NCBI GenBank assembly: GCA_900541475.1
Contig: UQJV01000002.1
Location: forward strand, 34,201 to 98,200
Source of the DNA: an uncultured Collinsella sp.
GTDB lineage: Bacteria > Actinomycetota > Coriobacteriia > Coriobacteriales > Coriobacteriaceae
Length of the DNA stretch: 64,000 nt
Direction: 5' to 3'
Below the pieces are notes generated by a model. It was not told where the DNA came from and made no database searches. It saw nothing but the letters and a program-made list of their open reading frames with translations. Every line of letters begins with the position of its first letter. Position 1 is the first letter of the stretch. Shown in pieces: positions 43,144 through 52,804 of this stretch. The translations under genes and the position numbers were made by a program.

Positions 43144-44955
43144 ATGGATACTTCAATTGACATTTCCCACATCCGCAACTTCTCGATCGTTGCGCACATC
43201 GACCATGGCAAGTCCACGATTAGTGACCGCATCCTCGAGCTCACCCATACCGTCGACGAGCGCGACATGGAGTCGCAGCTGCTCGATACCATGGATATTG
43301 AGCGCGAGCGCGGCATCACGATCAAGTCCAATGCCGTTCGTGTCTCCTATGACGCCGACGATGGCGAGACGTATCAGTTCAACCTGATCGATACGCCGGG
43401 CCACGTGGACTTTACCTATGAGGTCTCGCGTTCGCTTGCCGCCTGCGAGGGTGCGGTGCTTGTCGTCGACGCCACGCAGGGCGTCGAGGCGCAGACCGTC
43501 TCCAACGCGACGCTCGCCATGAACGCCAACTTGGATATCGTGCCCGCCATCAATAAGATCGACCTGCCGTCGGCACACCCCGACGAGGTCAAGACCGAGA
43601 TCGAGGACGACCTGGCGATCCCTGCCGACGATGCCGTATGCGTATCGGGCAAGACCGGCGAGGGCATCCACGATCTGCTGGAGTCCATCGTCTTTTTGAT
43701 CTCTCCGCCCAAGGGCGATGCAAACGCGCCGCTCAAGGCGCTCATCCTGGACTCGTATTTTGATGAGTACCGCGGCGTCGTTGCCACGGTCCGCGTGTTT
43801 GACGGCTCCATCAAAAAGGGCGATACCCTCCTTATGATGCAGGCAAAGGGTGACTTTTTGGTCGATGGCGTGGGCGTCAAGCGTCCCGCCGAGACACCAG
43901 TTGACGCGCTGACGGTCGGTGAGGTGGGCTACGTGGTCACGGGCCTGAAGGACCCCGAGGCCGTGCGCGTGGGCGATACCCTTACGTGGTCGTCGAATCC
44001 CTGCCCCGAGCCGCTTCCCGGCTACCGTGAGGCCAAGCCCATGGTCTACACGGGCCTGTTCCCGATCGACAACAAGGATTACGAGAACCTGCGCGACGCT
44101 CTCGATAAGCTGCATGTCAACGACCCGTCGTTGGTGTGGGAGCCCGAGACTTCGGTGGCGCTCGGCTTTGGTTTCCGCGTTGGCTTCTTGGGCCTGCTGC
44201 ATATGGAGGTCGTCAAGGAGCGCCTGGAGCGCGAGTTCAACCTGGACCTGATTGCCACGAGCCCTTCGGTGGACTATCACGTCTACAAGACCGACGGCGA
44301 GATGATTGATGTTCGCAGCCCGCAGGATCTGCCCGAGGCTACGCGCATCGAGCGCATCGAGGAGCCCTACCTCAAGGCCAAGATTATCTGTCCGCCCGAG
44401 TATACGGGTGCCGTCATGCAGCTCGCTATCGAGCATCGCGGCATTACAACCGACATGATCCATCTCACGAGCAAATCGGTCGAGATGCGTTTCGACATGC
44501 CGCTTGCCGAGCTCATTCTGGACTTTTTTGACCAGCTCAAGAGCCGCACCAAGGGTTACGCCTCGCTCGACTACGAGTTCAACGAATATCGCCCCTCCGA
44601 GCTCGTCAAGCTCGACATCCTGCTTTCGGGCGACGAGGTGGACGCGCTGTCGTTTATCGTGCACAAGGATAAGGCTTATGGCCTGGCCCGCGGTCTGTGC
44701 GACAAGCTCAAGGAAATCATTCCGCGCCAGCTGTTCGAGGTGCCTATCCAGGGCGCCATCGGCAACAAGATCATTGCCCGCTCTACCGTCAAAGCGCGCC
44801 GCAAGGACGTGCTGGCCAAGTGTTATGGCGGCGATATCTCGCGAAAGCGCAAGCTGCTCGAGAAGCAGAAAGAGGGCAAAAAGCGCATGAAGGCCATCGG
44901 CTCGGTCGAGGTTCCGCAGGAGGCCTTTATGGCGATTCTCAAGGTGGACGAGTAG
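43144..44955 (+). CDS. lepA: Elongation factor 4 (LepA)
   Basis: Translational GTPase that back-translocates stalled ribosomes and helps 30S assembly. The 603-residue product has G1 VAHIDHGKSTISDR, G2 ERERGITIKSNAVR, G3 DTPGHVDF, NKID, and the LepA-specific C-terminal domain (AIGNKIIARSTVKARRKDVL). ATG at 43144 is used; earlier in-frame sequence lies in the terminator. Confidence 0.97.
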   Translation: MDTSIDISHIRNFSIVAHIDHGKSTISDRILELTHTVDERDMESQLLDTMDIERERGITIKSNAVRVSYDADDGETYQFNLIDTPGHVDFTYEVSRSLAACEGAVLVVDATQGVEAQTVSNATLAMNANLDIVPAINKIDLPSAHPDEVKTEIEDDLAIPADDAVCVSGKTGEGIHDLLESIVFLISPPKGDANAPLKALILDSYFDEYRGVVATVRVFDGSIKKGDTLLMMQAKGDFLVDGVGVKRPAETPVDALTVGEVGYVVTGLKDPEAVRVGDTLTWSSNPCPEPLPGYREAKPMVYTGLFPIDNKDYENLRDALDKLHVNDPSLVWEPETSVALGFGFRVGFLGLLHMEVVKERLEREFNLDLIATSPSVDYHVYKTDGEMIDVRSPQDLPEATRIERIEEPYLKAKIICPPEYTGAVMQLAIEHRGITTDMIHLTSKSVEMRFDMPLAELILDFFDQLKSRTKGYASLDYEFNEYRPSELVKLDILLSGDEVDALSFIVHKDKAYGLARGLCDKLKEIIPRQLFEVPIQGAIGNKIIARSTVKARRKDVLAKCYGGDISRKRKLLEKQKEGKKRMKAIGSVEVPQEAFMAILKVDE

Positions 44956-44959
44956 GTCC

Positions 44960-46003
44960 ATGGCACTTTCTGAATACAGCAAGCGGTTGCTTGGAGCCTA
45001 TGCCGAGCAGCCGTTCCTTATGGCTCCCATGGCGGGCGTGACCGATCCCGCCTATCGCATCATGTGCCGCCGTCGCGGTGCCCATCTTGCCTATAGCGAG
45101 ATGGTGAGCGTGGCGGGCCTTGCCTATGCCAGCAATAAGACGTGGCGCCTGGTACTGCCGGCCGATGAGGAGCAGCAGATCTGCGTGCAGCTCTTTGGCT
45201 CCAAGCCCGATCAGTTTGCGAGCGCTGTTGCTGCCGTCGAGGAGCGTGTGGGCGATCGCCTGTCGCTGATCGATATCAACATGGCCTGCCCGGCTCGCAA
45301 GGTCGTCACCAAGGGCGAGGGCTCGGCGCTTATGCGCACTCCCGATCTGGCCGAGCAGATCGTCGAGGCGGCGGTGGGCGCGGCGCATGTGCCCGTGACC
45401 GTAAAAATCCGTAAGGGCTTTTACGCCGAAGACCGCAACGCCGCGACGTTTGCCCAGATGCTTGAGGGAGCAGGGGCCGCCGCGGTGGCGGTACATGGTC
45501 GCTGCGCCACGCAGCTCTATACGGGCCAGGCCGATTGGTCGGTCGTCGATGAGGTGGCCGACGCCGTCGAGATTCCCGTTATCGGTTCGGGCGATGTGTT
45601 CTCGGCAGAGGACGCTGCTGAGCATCTGCAAAGCTCGGGTGCCAGCGCGGTGTTTATCGCGCGCGGCATCTACGGCAATCCGTGGGTGTTCGGCGATGCC
45701 CGAGCCCTTGCACTCGATGGCACGCCGGTTCCTTCTCGCTCCTCGGTTGAGCGCCTGGATGCCCTGCGCGAGCACCTGACGCTCGCGCACGAGCTGTTGC
45801 CGCTCATGTCGCGTGCCCGCACGTACGCAAGCTGGTATCTAAAGGGCATGCCCCATGCTGCCGCCTGGCGCGCTCAGGTGGTGCGTTGCTCCACATACGA
45901 GGAGTTCATGGCACTGGTCGATGATATCGAGCACGATGTGGTGGCCTGTGAGGCCGCACTTGCCGCCGGCGAGTCGGTGCCGGCTCATCCGTTGGAGGCC
46001 TAA
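44960..46003 (+). CDS. dusB: tRNA-dihydrouridine synthase
   Basis: FMN enzyme reducing tRNA uridines. The 347-residue product has the N-terminal MAPMAGVTDPAYRIMCRR, catalytic Cys in DINMACPARKVVTKGEGSAL, and the phosphate site VHGRCATQLYTGQADWSV. DusB is the best fit for the Gram-positive type. It sits four bases after lepA. Confidence 0.92.
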   Translation: MALSEYSKRLLGAYAEQPFLMAPMAGVTDPAYRIMCRRRGAHLAYSEMVSVAGLAYASNKTWRLVLPADEEQQICVQLFGSKPDQFASAVAAVEERVGDRLSLIDINMACPARKVVTKGEGSALMRTPDLAEQIVEAAVGAAHVPVTVKIRKGFYAEDRNAATFAQMLEGAGAAAVAVHGRCATQLYTGQADWSVVDEVADAVEIPVIGSGDVFSAEDAAEHLQSSGASAVFIARGIYGNPWVFGDARALALDGTPVPSRSSVERLDALREHLTLAHELLPLMSRARTYASWYLKGMPHAAAWRAQVVRCSTYEEFMALVDDIEHDVVACEAALAAGESVPAHPLEA

Positions 46004-46005
46004 CG

Positions 46006-47238
46006 GTGGCCGTTACCGCGCTGTACGTGCATGTGCCGTTTTGCGCCCAAAAATGCCGGTACTGTGACTTTGACTCACGCAGTTTTGCTCCGTGCAACAT
46101 GAGCGTTGCGCTCGATACCTATTTTGAGCAGTTGTATGCGCGCCTCGATGCTTTTGGCGACGCAGGCGCGCTTGCACAGGTCCGCACCGTCTATGTTGGC
46201 GGCGGCACGCCGTCGCTGGCGGGGGAGCGTTTGGTAGAATTTGCCCGGCGTATCTCTGCGTGGTGCAAGCCTGTTGAGTTTACCTGCGAGGCCAATCCCG
46301 AATCGCTGACCGCAGAGCTTGCCACTGCGCTTGCCGGGGTGGGTGTCACGCGCGTCTCTCTGGGCGTGCAAACGCTCGATAACGCCGAACTTACCGCCAT
46401 CGGCCGCATTCACGATGCCGATCGGGCGCTCGCTGCCATCACGACGGTCAAGGACGCTGGGCTTGTCGTGTCGTGCGACCTGATGTGCGGCCTTCCCGGG
46501 CAGACCGACCTAAGCTGGCAGCGCACACTCGATGGCGTGTTGGCGGCGGCGCCGCATCATGTGTCGGTGTACCCGCTCACGCTCGAGGAGGGCACGCCGC
46601 TCTATCGCATGGCGTGTCGCGACGAGTCGCTCGAGCCCGACGAGGATTTTCAGGCTGCATGCATGGATGCGGCGCGTGAGCGCCTGAGTGCGGCCGGCTA
46701 TCACCCGTATGAGGTGGCAAGCTACGCGCTCGACGGCCATGAGTGCGCCCACAACATTGCCTATTGGACCGGACAGGGCTATCTGGGTTTGGGCCGCTCT
46801 GCCGCCGGTATGCTCGACGCCGAGGATTTCGATCGCTTGGCCGGGCTGTTTCCCGACGTGCTTGCTCGCGGCGATGCGTATCGCGTGCGCTTGGTGCAAC
46901 GCGACGATGCCGCGACGACGTTTGATGCCGAGTATCTGTCGCAGCGCGAGGCGGCGGCCGAGGATTTGATGCTTGCCTGTCGCATGACGCGTGGCATTGG
47001 GCCCGATCTGTTGGTTCGCTCGGCAAGCGTGATCGCTGCAGATGAGTTGGCGGCGGCCTGCGACCGTGCGGTCGAGTTGGGCCTTGCCACCTGGGTGCCC
47101 GATCATATTGAAGGACATGCGGGGCGCGTCACCTCGAAAGACGTTATCGCAGGTCGCGTCCGTGCTCGTTTAGCGCCCACTCACTTGGGCTGGCTCGATG
47201 GAAATGTGCTGTTCGAGCTGTTTTGGGGTCTAGCCTAG
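46006..47238 (+). CDS. hemW: Radical SAM heme chaperone HemW (coproporphyrinogen oxidase-like)
   Basis: Radical SAM protein of the HemN family that in HemW form inserts heme into respiratory enzymes. The 410-residue product has HVPFCAQKCRYCDFDS with the CxxxCxxC cluster, VYVGGGTPSL, and the C-terminal HemN domain. The lepA-hemW order is common in Gram-positives; dusB is inserted here. GTG at 46006 follows dusB by two bases. The exact heme role in this organism is unproven. Confidence 0.93.
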   Translation: MAVTALYVHVPFCAQKCRYCDFDSRSFAPCNMSVALDTYFEQLYARLDAFGDAGALAQVRTVYVGGGTPSLAGERLVEFARRISAWCKPVEFTCEANPESLTAELATALAGVGVTRVSLGVQTLDNAELTAIGRIHDADRALAAITTVKDAGLVVSCDLMCGLPGQTDLSWQRTLDGVLAAAPHHVSVYPLTLEEGTPLYRMACRDESLEPDEDFQAACMDAARERLSAAGYHPYEVASYALDGHECAHNIAYWTGQGYLGLGRSAAGMLDAEDFDRLAGLFPDVLARGDAYRVRLVQRDDAATTFDAEYLSQREAAAEDLMLACRMTRGIGPDLLVRSASVIAADELAAACDRAVELGLATWVPDHIEGHAGRVTSKDVIAGRVRARLAPTHLGWLDGNVLFELFWGLA

Positions 47239-47296
47239 GCCGCTCGGGTAGAATTACCGCAATATATACGCTGCTGTGAGCAGGAGGTTGCCGCGC

Positions 47297-48400
47297 ATGG
47301 CGACGATGAACGAAAAAGATTACTACGAGATTTTGGGTGTCTCCAAGGACGCCACCTCGCGTGATATACAGAAAGCCTTCCAGCAAAAGGCCCGCAAGCT
47401 CCATCCGGACGTCAACAAAGAACCGGATGCCGAGGAAAAGTTCAAAGAGGTTTCCGAGGCCTATGCTGTGCTTTCGGACGAGCAGAAGCGTGCGCGCTAC
47501 GACGCCATGCGCTCGGGCAATCCCTTTGCCGGCGCTCCCACGGCTTCGCCCTATGGCGGCGGTTACGCCGGCAGCGCGGGCTACGGCAATCCCTTTGAGG
47601 GCGGCTTTCCCTTTGGTGGCGCCTGGGGTCAGCCGCGTCGCGGGCAGGCTGCCTATAATCCCGAGAACGGCGCCAACGTGGTCGTCGATATTAAGCTCGA
47701 CGCCAAGGAGGCCAAGGGCGGTGCCCGCAAGACCGTCCGCTATACGCGCTTCGATACCTGTGGTCACTGCGGCGGTTCGGGCTCTGTTTCGTCCGAGCAT
47801 GCACATACCTGTCCGAGCTGCGGCGGTCGCGGCCACATCGATGTCGACCTGTCCTTTCTGTTTGGTGCCGGCACGTTCCAGTCTGTCTGCCCTGAGTGCG
47901 GTGGCTCCGGTAAGGTCGTCGCCGACCCCTGTCCCGATTGCGGCGGCAGCGGGCGAACCCGTGTGACCTCCGAGCAGACGATTGAGTTTCCCGCCGGCAC
48001 GCACGATGGCGACGAGGTCCGTATTGGCGGCATGGGTCACGCCGGCACCAACGGCGCCTCTGGCGGTGATCTGGTCGGTCGGGCCCATGTTGAGGCCGAG
48101 CGCCTGGAAGGCAAGGCCCGTACCGGTTTTTACCTGATGGGCATCGTGGCGCCGTTTTTGGTGCTATCGGCCATCTCGGGCGTGTTCTCGGCCTTTGCCG
48201 TGATGTGCTTTATTCCGTTTGCCATGGGCCTGTTCATGGTGCTCTCGGACGGCGTGCTGCACCGCAGCCTGCTGTGGTGGAAGCGCGGCGCGATGCAGTT
48301 TGCCAACGGTTTTGCCAACGGATTTATGTTTGCGCTCGTGTCGGTTTGGTTTGCGAGCTGCTCGCAACGTGCCATGCTTTCGCCCTACGCAATGCAATAA
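47297..48400 (+). CDS. DnaJ-like protein with membrane C-terminus
   Basis: A 367-residue J-domain protein. It has an N-terminal J domain (KDYYEILGVSKDATSRDIQ, HPD in KLHPDVNK), a Gly/Pro-rich linker, and a zinc-finger part with four CxxC-type repeats (CGHCGGSG, CPSCGGRG, CPECGGSG, CPDCGGSG). Only one beta-domain remnant (IEFPAGTHDGDEVRIGGMG) follows. Instead of the second peptide-binding domain it ends in about 95 residues with hydrophobic segments (FYLMGIVAPFLVLSAISGVF, MCFIPFAMGLFMVLSDGV, ANGFMFALVSVWFAS). The J domain probably recruits DnaK to the membrane. It lies where hrcA is often found in related operons. GGAGG precedes the ATG. Confidence 0.85.
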   Translation: MATMNEKDYYEILGVSKDATSRDIQKAFQQKARKLHPDVNKEPDAEEKFKEVSEAYAVLSDEQKRARYDAMRSGNPFAGAPTASPYGGGYAGSAGYGNPFEGGFPFGGAWGQPRRGQAAYNPENGANVVVDIKLDAKEAKGGARKTVRYTRFDTCGHCGGSGSVSSEHAHTCPSCGGRGHIDVDLSFLFGAGTFQSVCPECGGSGKVVADPCPDCGGSGRTRVTSEQTIEFPAGTHDGDEVRIGGMGHAGTNGASGGDLVGRAHVEAERLEGKARTGFYLMGIVAPFLVLSAISGVFSAFAVMCFIPFAMGLFMVLSDGVLHRSLLWWKRGAMQFANGFANGFMFALVSVWFASCSQRAMLSPYAMQ

Positions 48401-48481
48401 CATCAAACCCTCTGTTTGCGGCCGGCCCAGCTTGGGTATAGGACGCACTGTGACAATAATGAAAGTCGGAAGGATTCGGTC

Positions 48482-49630
48482 GTGTCGGAAAATAGGGATT
48501 ACTACGAGGTGCTTGGCGTCGACAAGGATGCCGACGCGCGGACGATTAAGCGCGCGTTTCTAAAGAAGGCCCGTACCGTACACCCGGACGTTTCGGACGA
48601 CCCCGAGGCCGAGGCTAAGTTCAAAGAGCTCAACGAGGCATATTCCGTTCTTTCCGATGAGCAGAAGCGTGCTAACTACGACCGTTACGGCACTGCCGAC
48701 GGCCCCGGTGGCTCCGGCTACGTCGATATCAACGATATCTTTGGTGGCATGGGCATGGACGACTTGTTCTCGTCGTTCTTTGGCGGCGGTGCCGGCGGTG
48801 GCGCCCGAAATCGCCGTGAGCGTCGTCGCGGCCGCGATATGGCCATCTCCCTTTCGGTGACCCTTGAGGAGGCGGCACTCGGCTGCAAAAAGACCATCAG
48901 CTATGACCGCCTTGCCCCCTGTGAGGATTGCAACGGCTCCGGTAGAGCCGAGGGTGCACAGGAAAAGCAGTGCAGCCGCTGCCACGGCACGGGCTATGTC
49001 ACGACGGTCCAGCGCTCGTTCCTGGGCCAGGTTCAGTCCTCTTCGCCTTGCCCTGACTGCCACGGCGAGGGCACGGTTATCGACCATCCCTGCGAGACCT
49101 GCGACGGTCAGGGCCGCACGCCTTCGCATGAAAAGATCGACATCGATATTCCCGCCGGCGTTTCGACCGGTCGCCAGCTGCGCGTGAGCGGCTTTGGCGA
49201 GGCAGGCCTTCGCGGCGAGCCCTCGGGCGACCTGATCGTCAACGTGCGCGTTGCCGACCATGAGCGCTTTAAGCGCAACGGTGATGACCTGTACCTGGTG
49301 AGCGATATCTCGATTGCGCAGGCTGCGCTCGGCTGCGAGATTGAGGTCGAGGGCATTATGCCCGACGAAGTCGTCAAGGTGACGGTCCCCGCCGGTACGC
49401 AGTACGGCGACACCGTCAGCGTCAACAATTTCGGCATGCCGCGCATCGGCGGTGGCGGCTCACGCGGTCGACTGATCGTGCAGCTGCGCGTGGTCGTCCC
49501 CACCAATCTCTCCAACAAGCAGCGCGAGCTGCTTCGCGCTTTTGCCGACGAGATGGGCGATGACGTCGCTTCCGGTAAGAAGTCGGTAACTGATCGCATC
49601 AAGAGCGCTCTCGACGACATCCTCGATTAA
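48482..49630 (+). CDS. dnaJ: Chaperone protein DnaJ
   Basis: Canonical DnaJ co-chaperone. The 382-residue product has the J domain with HPD in RTVHPDVSDD, a Gly-rich segment, four zinc-binding repeats (CEDCNGSG, CSRCHGTG, CPDCHGEG, CETCDGQG) and a full C-terminal substrate domain. GTG at 48482 follows GGAAGG. It is distinct in sequence from the J protein just upstream. Confidence 0.96.
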   Translation: MSENRDYYEVLGVDKDADARTIKRAFLKKARTVHPDVSDDPEAEAKFKELNEAYSVLSDEQKRANYDRYGTADGPGGSGYVDINDIFGGMGMDDLFSSFFGGGAGGGARNRRERRRGRDMAISLSVTLEEAALGCKKTISYDRLAPCEDCNGSGRAEGAQEKQCSRCHGTGYVTTVQRSFLGQVQSSSPCPDCHGEGTVIDHPCETCDGQGRTPSHEKIDIDIPAGVSTGRQLRVSGFGEAGLRGEPSGDLIVNVRVADHERFKRNGDDLYLVSDISIAQAALGCEIEVEGIMPDEVVKVTVPAGTQYGDTVSVNNFGMPRIGGGGSRGRLIVQLRVVVPTNLSNKQRELLRAFADEMGDDVASGKKSVTDRIKSALDDILD

Positions 49631-49639
49631 GGAGCCCGC

Positions 49640-50932
49640 GTGCTCGCACCTCATATCTCTGTCGTCAACCTCGGCTGCCGCGTCAACCGGGTTGAGTCCG
49701 ACCGTATCACTGCCGATCTTATGCGCCTGGGGTTTGCGATGGTGGAGCCTCAAGATGCTGAGCTGATTGTCATTAACACCTGTGCCGTTACGGGTGAGGC
49801 CGAGGCCAAGACCCGTAAGGCCGTTCGCCATGCGCTGGGCTATCCAAACGAGCCCTATGTGGTCGTGACCGGATGCGTGGTCAATCTGCACCCCGAGGAG
49901 CTGCTGGAGCTTTCGGACCGCGTGATCGCCGAGCCGTCCAAGATTGATGTTGCCGAACGCGTCTGCGAGGTGTTGGGCGTTGAGTCCGATAATGTTCCCG
50001 CCTGCAGCGACGGCGAGGTGGTCGATGCACTCGGTCGCTCGCGTCTGGGCGTGAAGATCCAGGACGGCTGCAACCATCGTTGCACCTATTGTATTGTGTG
50101 GAAGGCCCGCGGCCCCGAGCGCTCTGTGCCGGTCGAGTCCGTGCTCGAGCAGGTTCGCGAGGCCCAGGAGGCCGGCGTGCCCGAGGTGGTGCTGACAGGT
50201 GTGAACCTGGGCGCCTACGATGGCAAGAGCGCGACTGATGAACACGTCGAGATCGATGAGCTGCTCGAGGCGATTATGGAGCGCACGTCTATTCCGCATG
50301 TGCGCATTTCCTCGGTCGAGCCCATGGATATCTCCGAGTCCCTGCTTAAGGTCATGGCGCGCTATCCGCAGCGCATCGCCCCGTTTTTACACCTGCCCGT
50401 GCAGTCCGGCTGCACACGGACGCTGCATCGCATGGGCCGTCCCTATAGCGCCGAGGCCTTTGAGGAGACGGTGCGCATGATTCACACCAACTTGCCTCAG
50501 GCATCCCTTTCTTGCGATGTCATCGTCGGTTTTCCCGGCGAGACGGACGAGGAGTTTGAGGAGTCGCTGGCGCTGTGCCGCCGCGTGGGCTTTTCGCGTA
50601 TGCACGTGTTCCGTTACAGCAAACGTCCTGGTACTCTTGCTGCCGATATGCCCGACCAGGTGCCGCCCGAGGTCATGGCCGAGCGTAGCCGTCGTATGCG
50701 AGCCGCTGCGCAGGAGCTCGCCATTGCCGACGCTCGCCGTCGCGTGGGCACCGTTGAGCGTGCCGTGCTCGAGTATGGCGACAACCTGACGCTTGGTTCG
50801 TTCCATCATGCCCGTCTAGACGATACCCGTGGACTCACAGCCCCGTGCCTGCTCGATGTTGCTATCATCGGAGTCGATGATTCCGGCTTGGTCCATGCAC
50901 GCAGGGAGGTTCATGGAAGCCTCGAAGATTAG
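49640..50932 (+). CDS. mtaB: tRNA (N6-threonylcarbamoyladenosine-37-C2)-methylthiotransferase MtaB
   Basis: Radical SAM enzyme adding a methylthio group to t6A37. The 430-residue product has an N-terminal cluster domain with Cys in LGCRVNRVES, NTCAVTGEAE and VTGCVVN. The radical SAM motif is GCNHRCTYCIVW and a C-terminal TRAM-like part follows. GTG at 49640 follows GGAG by 5 bases. It overlaps phoH by 20 bases. Confidence 0.95.
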   Translation: MLAPHISVVNLGCRVNRVESDRITADLMRLGFAMVEPQDAELIVINTCAVTGEAEAKTRKAVRHALGYPNEPYVVVTGCVVNLHPEELLELSDRVIAEPSKIDVAERVCEVLGVESDNVPACSDGEVVDALGRSRLGVKIQDGCNHRCTYCIVWKARGPERSVPVESVLEQVREAQEAGVPEVVLTGVNLGAYDGKSATDEHVEIDELLEAIMERTSIPHVRISSVEPMDISESLLKVMARYPQRIAPFLHLPVQSGCTRTLHRMGRPYSAEAFEETVRMIHTNLPQASLSCDVIVGFPGETDEEFEESLALCRRVGFSRMHVFRYSKRPGTLAADMPDQVPPEVMAERSRRMRAAAQELAIADARRRVGTVERAVLEYGDNLTLGSFHHARLDDTRGLTAPCLLDVAIIGVDDSGLVHARREVHGSLED

Positions 50933-51899
50933 ACTTACCGTTCCCGAGGGTATTGACCCCTCGCGCGTTTTGGGTGCCGGCGACGGCGTCCTTCGTGCGC
51001 TGGAGAGCTCAGTTCGCGCCCACGTGGTCGCCCGTGGCGACAGCATCGCCGTGAGCGGTGACCCGGACGAGGTCGAACTGGTCGCGCGTTTTTTCGAACA
51101 TGCCTTTCGTGAGGCTGCTTCCGGGCGCACGCTTTCTGCCGACGATGTCTCTCGCTGCCTGGCCGTCTTGCGCGACGGTGAGCACGAGGCTACGTCGCTT
51201 CGCGATGACGTGCTGCTTTCGTATCGCGGTCGCGTCATTCGCCCCAAGACGCTCGGTCAAAAGCGCTATGTGGATGCCATCCGCTCAAATACCATCACGT
51301 TTGGCCTGGGTCCTGCCGGTACCGGTAAGACCTATCTGGCCATGGCGCTCGCTGTTGCCGCACTCAAGCGTCACGAGGTGGGCCGTCTGATCTTGACGCG
51401 TCCGGTTGTCGAGGCGGGGGAGAACCTGGGCTTTTTGCCCGGCACCCTCGAGGAAAAGATCGATCCGTACATGCGCCCGCTCTACGACGCCCTTTTTGAC
51501 ATGATGGATCGCGAGCGCACCGATGAGCTCATGGAGCGCGGCGTGATCGAGATCGCCCCGCTTGCCTACATGCGCGGCCGCACGCTGAGCGACGCCTTCG
51601 TGGTGCTCGACGAGGCCCAAAATACCACGCCCGAGCAGATGAAGATGTTTCTGACGCGCCTGGGCTTTAACTCCAAGTTTGTGATTACCGGCGACCTGAG
51701 CCAGCGTGACCTGGTGGGCCGTCGTGGTGGCTTGGCGGATGTCGAGAAGATTTTGGGCCGTGTCGACGATGTCGCATTTTCTCACCTCGAGCGTGCCGAC
51801 GTGGTGCGCCATGCCCTGGTGGGACGTATCGTCGAGGCATATGATGCTTATGATGACGTGCGCGAGCAGCGCGTGCACGACCGAAAGGAGTCCCGTTGA
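50913..51899 (+). CDS. phoH: PhoH-like ATPase
   Basis: Predicted RNA-associated NTPase. The 328-residue product has an N-terminal KH-like region and the P-loop GPAGTGKTYLAMALAV with DEAQNTTPEQMKMFLTRLG. ATG at 50913 follows GGGAGG. It sits between mtaB and ybeY as in many Gram-positives. Its stop overlaps the ybeY start (TTGA). Confidence 0.95.
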   Translation: MEASKIRLTVPEGIDPSRVLGAGDGVLRALESSVRAHVVARGDSIAVSGDPDEVELVARFFEHAFREAASGRTLSADDVSRCLAVLRDGEHEATSLRDDVLLSYRGRVIRPKTLGQKRYVDAIRSNTITFGLGPAGTGKTYLAMALAVAALKRHEVGRLILTRPVVEAGENLGFLPGTLEEKIDPYMRPLYDALFDMMDRERTDELMERGVIEIAPLAYMRGRTLSDAFVVLDEAQNTTPEQMKMFLTRLGFNSKFVITGDLSQRDLVGRRGGLADVEKILGRVDDVAFSHLERADVVRHALVGRIVEAYDAYDDVREQRVHDRKESR

Positions 51900-52405
51900 G
51901 TGTATTGATCAGCAACGATGCCGAGCTCGATACGCTGCTCGACGCGCAGGAGGTAGAACACATCTGCGAGGTCGTGCTTGCCGCCGAAGGCGTTGAGCGT
52001 GAAGTCGAGATTTCCCTTTCGTATGTCGATGAGGACGAGATGCACGAGCTCAACCACGAGTGGCGCGGTATCGACCGCACCACCGATGTCCTCTCGTTTG
52101 AATGCGACTCGGCCTTTGACGAGGATATTCCCGCCGACGAGACGCTTGAGCTTGGCGATATCATCCTGGCCCCGCAAGTCATTGCCCGTCAGGCCCCCGG
52201 CTTTGGCAATGCCCCTGCCGACGAGTGCCGCCTGATGCTCGTGCATGGCATGCTGCACCTGCTGGGGTATGACCATATCGAGGACGACGAGGCCGAGGTC
52301 ATGGAGGCCCGCGAGGACGCCATCCTGCGCGATCTGGCGCTCGAGCGCGGCGAGGACCCCAAGCTGGTCCACGTCGGCCCCATCACCAACCACGCCCACG
52401 ACTAG
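51896..52405 (+). CDS. ybeY: Endoribonuclease YbeY
   Basis: Zinc endoribonuclease for 16S 3'-end maturation and ribosome quality control. The 169-residue product has RTTDVLSFECD and the metal motif HGMLHLLGYDH. TTG at 51896 follows AAAGGAG and overlaps the phoH stop. The YbeY core is followed by a short acidic tail. Confidence 0.95.
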   Translation: MSVLISNDAELDTLLDAQEVEHICEVVLAAEGVEREVEISLSYVDEDEMHELNHEWRGIDRTTDVLSFECDSAFDEDIPADETLELGDIILAPQVIARQAPGFGNAPADECRLMLVHGMLHLLGYDHIEDDEAEVMEAREDAILRDLALERGEDPKLVHVGPITNHAHD

Positions 52406-52414
52406 GAGCCGTCT

Positions 52415-52792
52415 ATGATTCCCGGATCGAACAAGGACCATCCGTCCTTCTTAAAGTCGTTCTCCTACGCCATGGAGGGCTTCGTCACCGCCGTCAAGAC
52501 CGAGCGCAATATTAAGGTCATGCTCGTTGCGGGCGTGTGCACCGTCATTGCCGGCTGCATCGTGGGGCTCGACATTGCCGAGTGGGCCACGATTATCATC
52601 TGTTGTGGCCTGGTGATTCACGGCGAGCTATGCAACACCGCCATGGAGGCGATTGTCGATCTGGCGACCCAGGAGCTCCATCCGCTGGCAAAGCGCGCGA
52701 AGGATATCGCCGCCGCCTCCGTATACGTTCTTTCCATCACCGCCGCGATTGTGGGCTTGCTGGTATTTGCCCACGCGCTCGGCTTTATCTAG
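52415..52792 (+). CDS. dgkA: Diacylglycerol/undecaprenol kinase
   Basis: Small membrane kinase with three membrane segments. The 125-residue product has the signature ELCNTAMEAIVDLATQELHP and TERNIKVMLVAGVC. In Gram-positives this family mainly phosphorylates undecaprenol. It lies between ybeY and era as usual. Confidence 0.95.
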   Translation: MIPGSNKDHPSFLKSFSYAMEGFVTAVKTERNIKVMLVAGVCTVIAGCIVGLDIAEWATIIICCGLVIHGELCNTAMEAIVDLATQELHPLAKRAKDIAAASVYVLSITAAIVGLLVFAHALGFI

Positions 52793-52804
52793 AAAGGGAT
52801 TTTC

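Noticed and set aside
47297..48400. dnaJ-like gene as a frameshifted pseudogene
   Set aside because: The frame is intact with a good SD, and the hydrophobic C-terminus has regular helix-length segments rather than out-of-frame residues.
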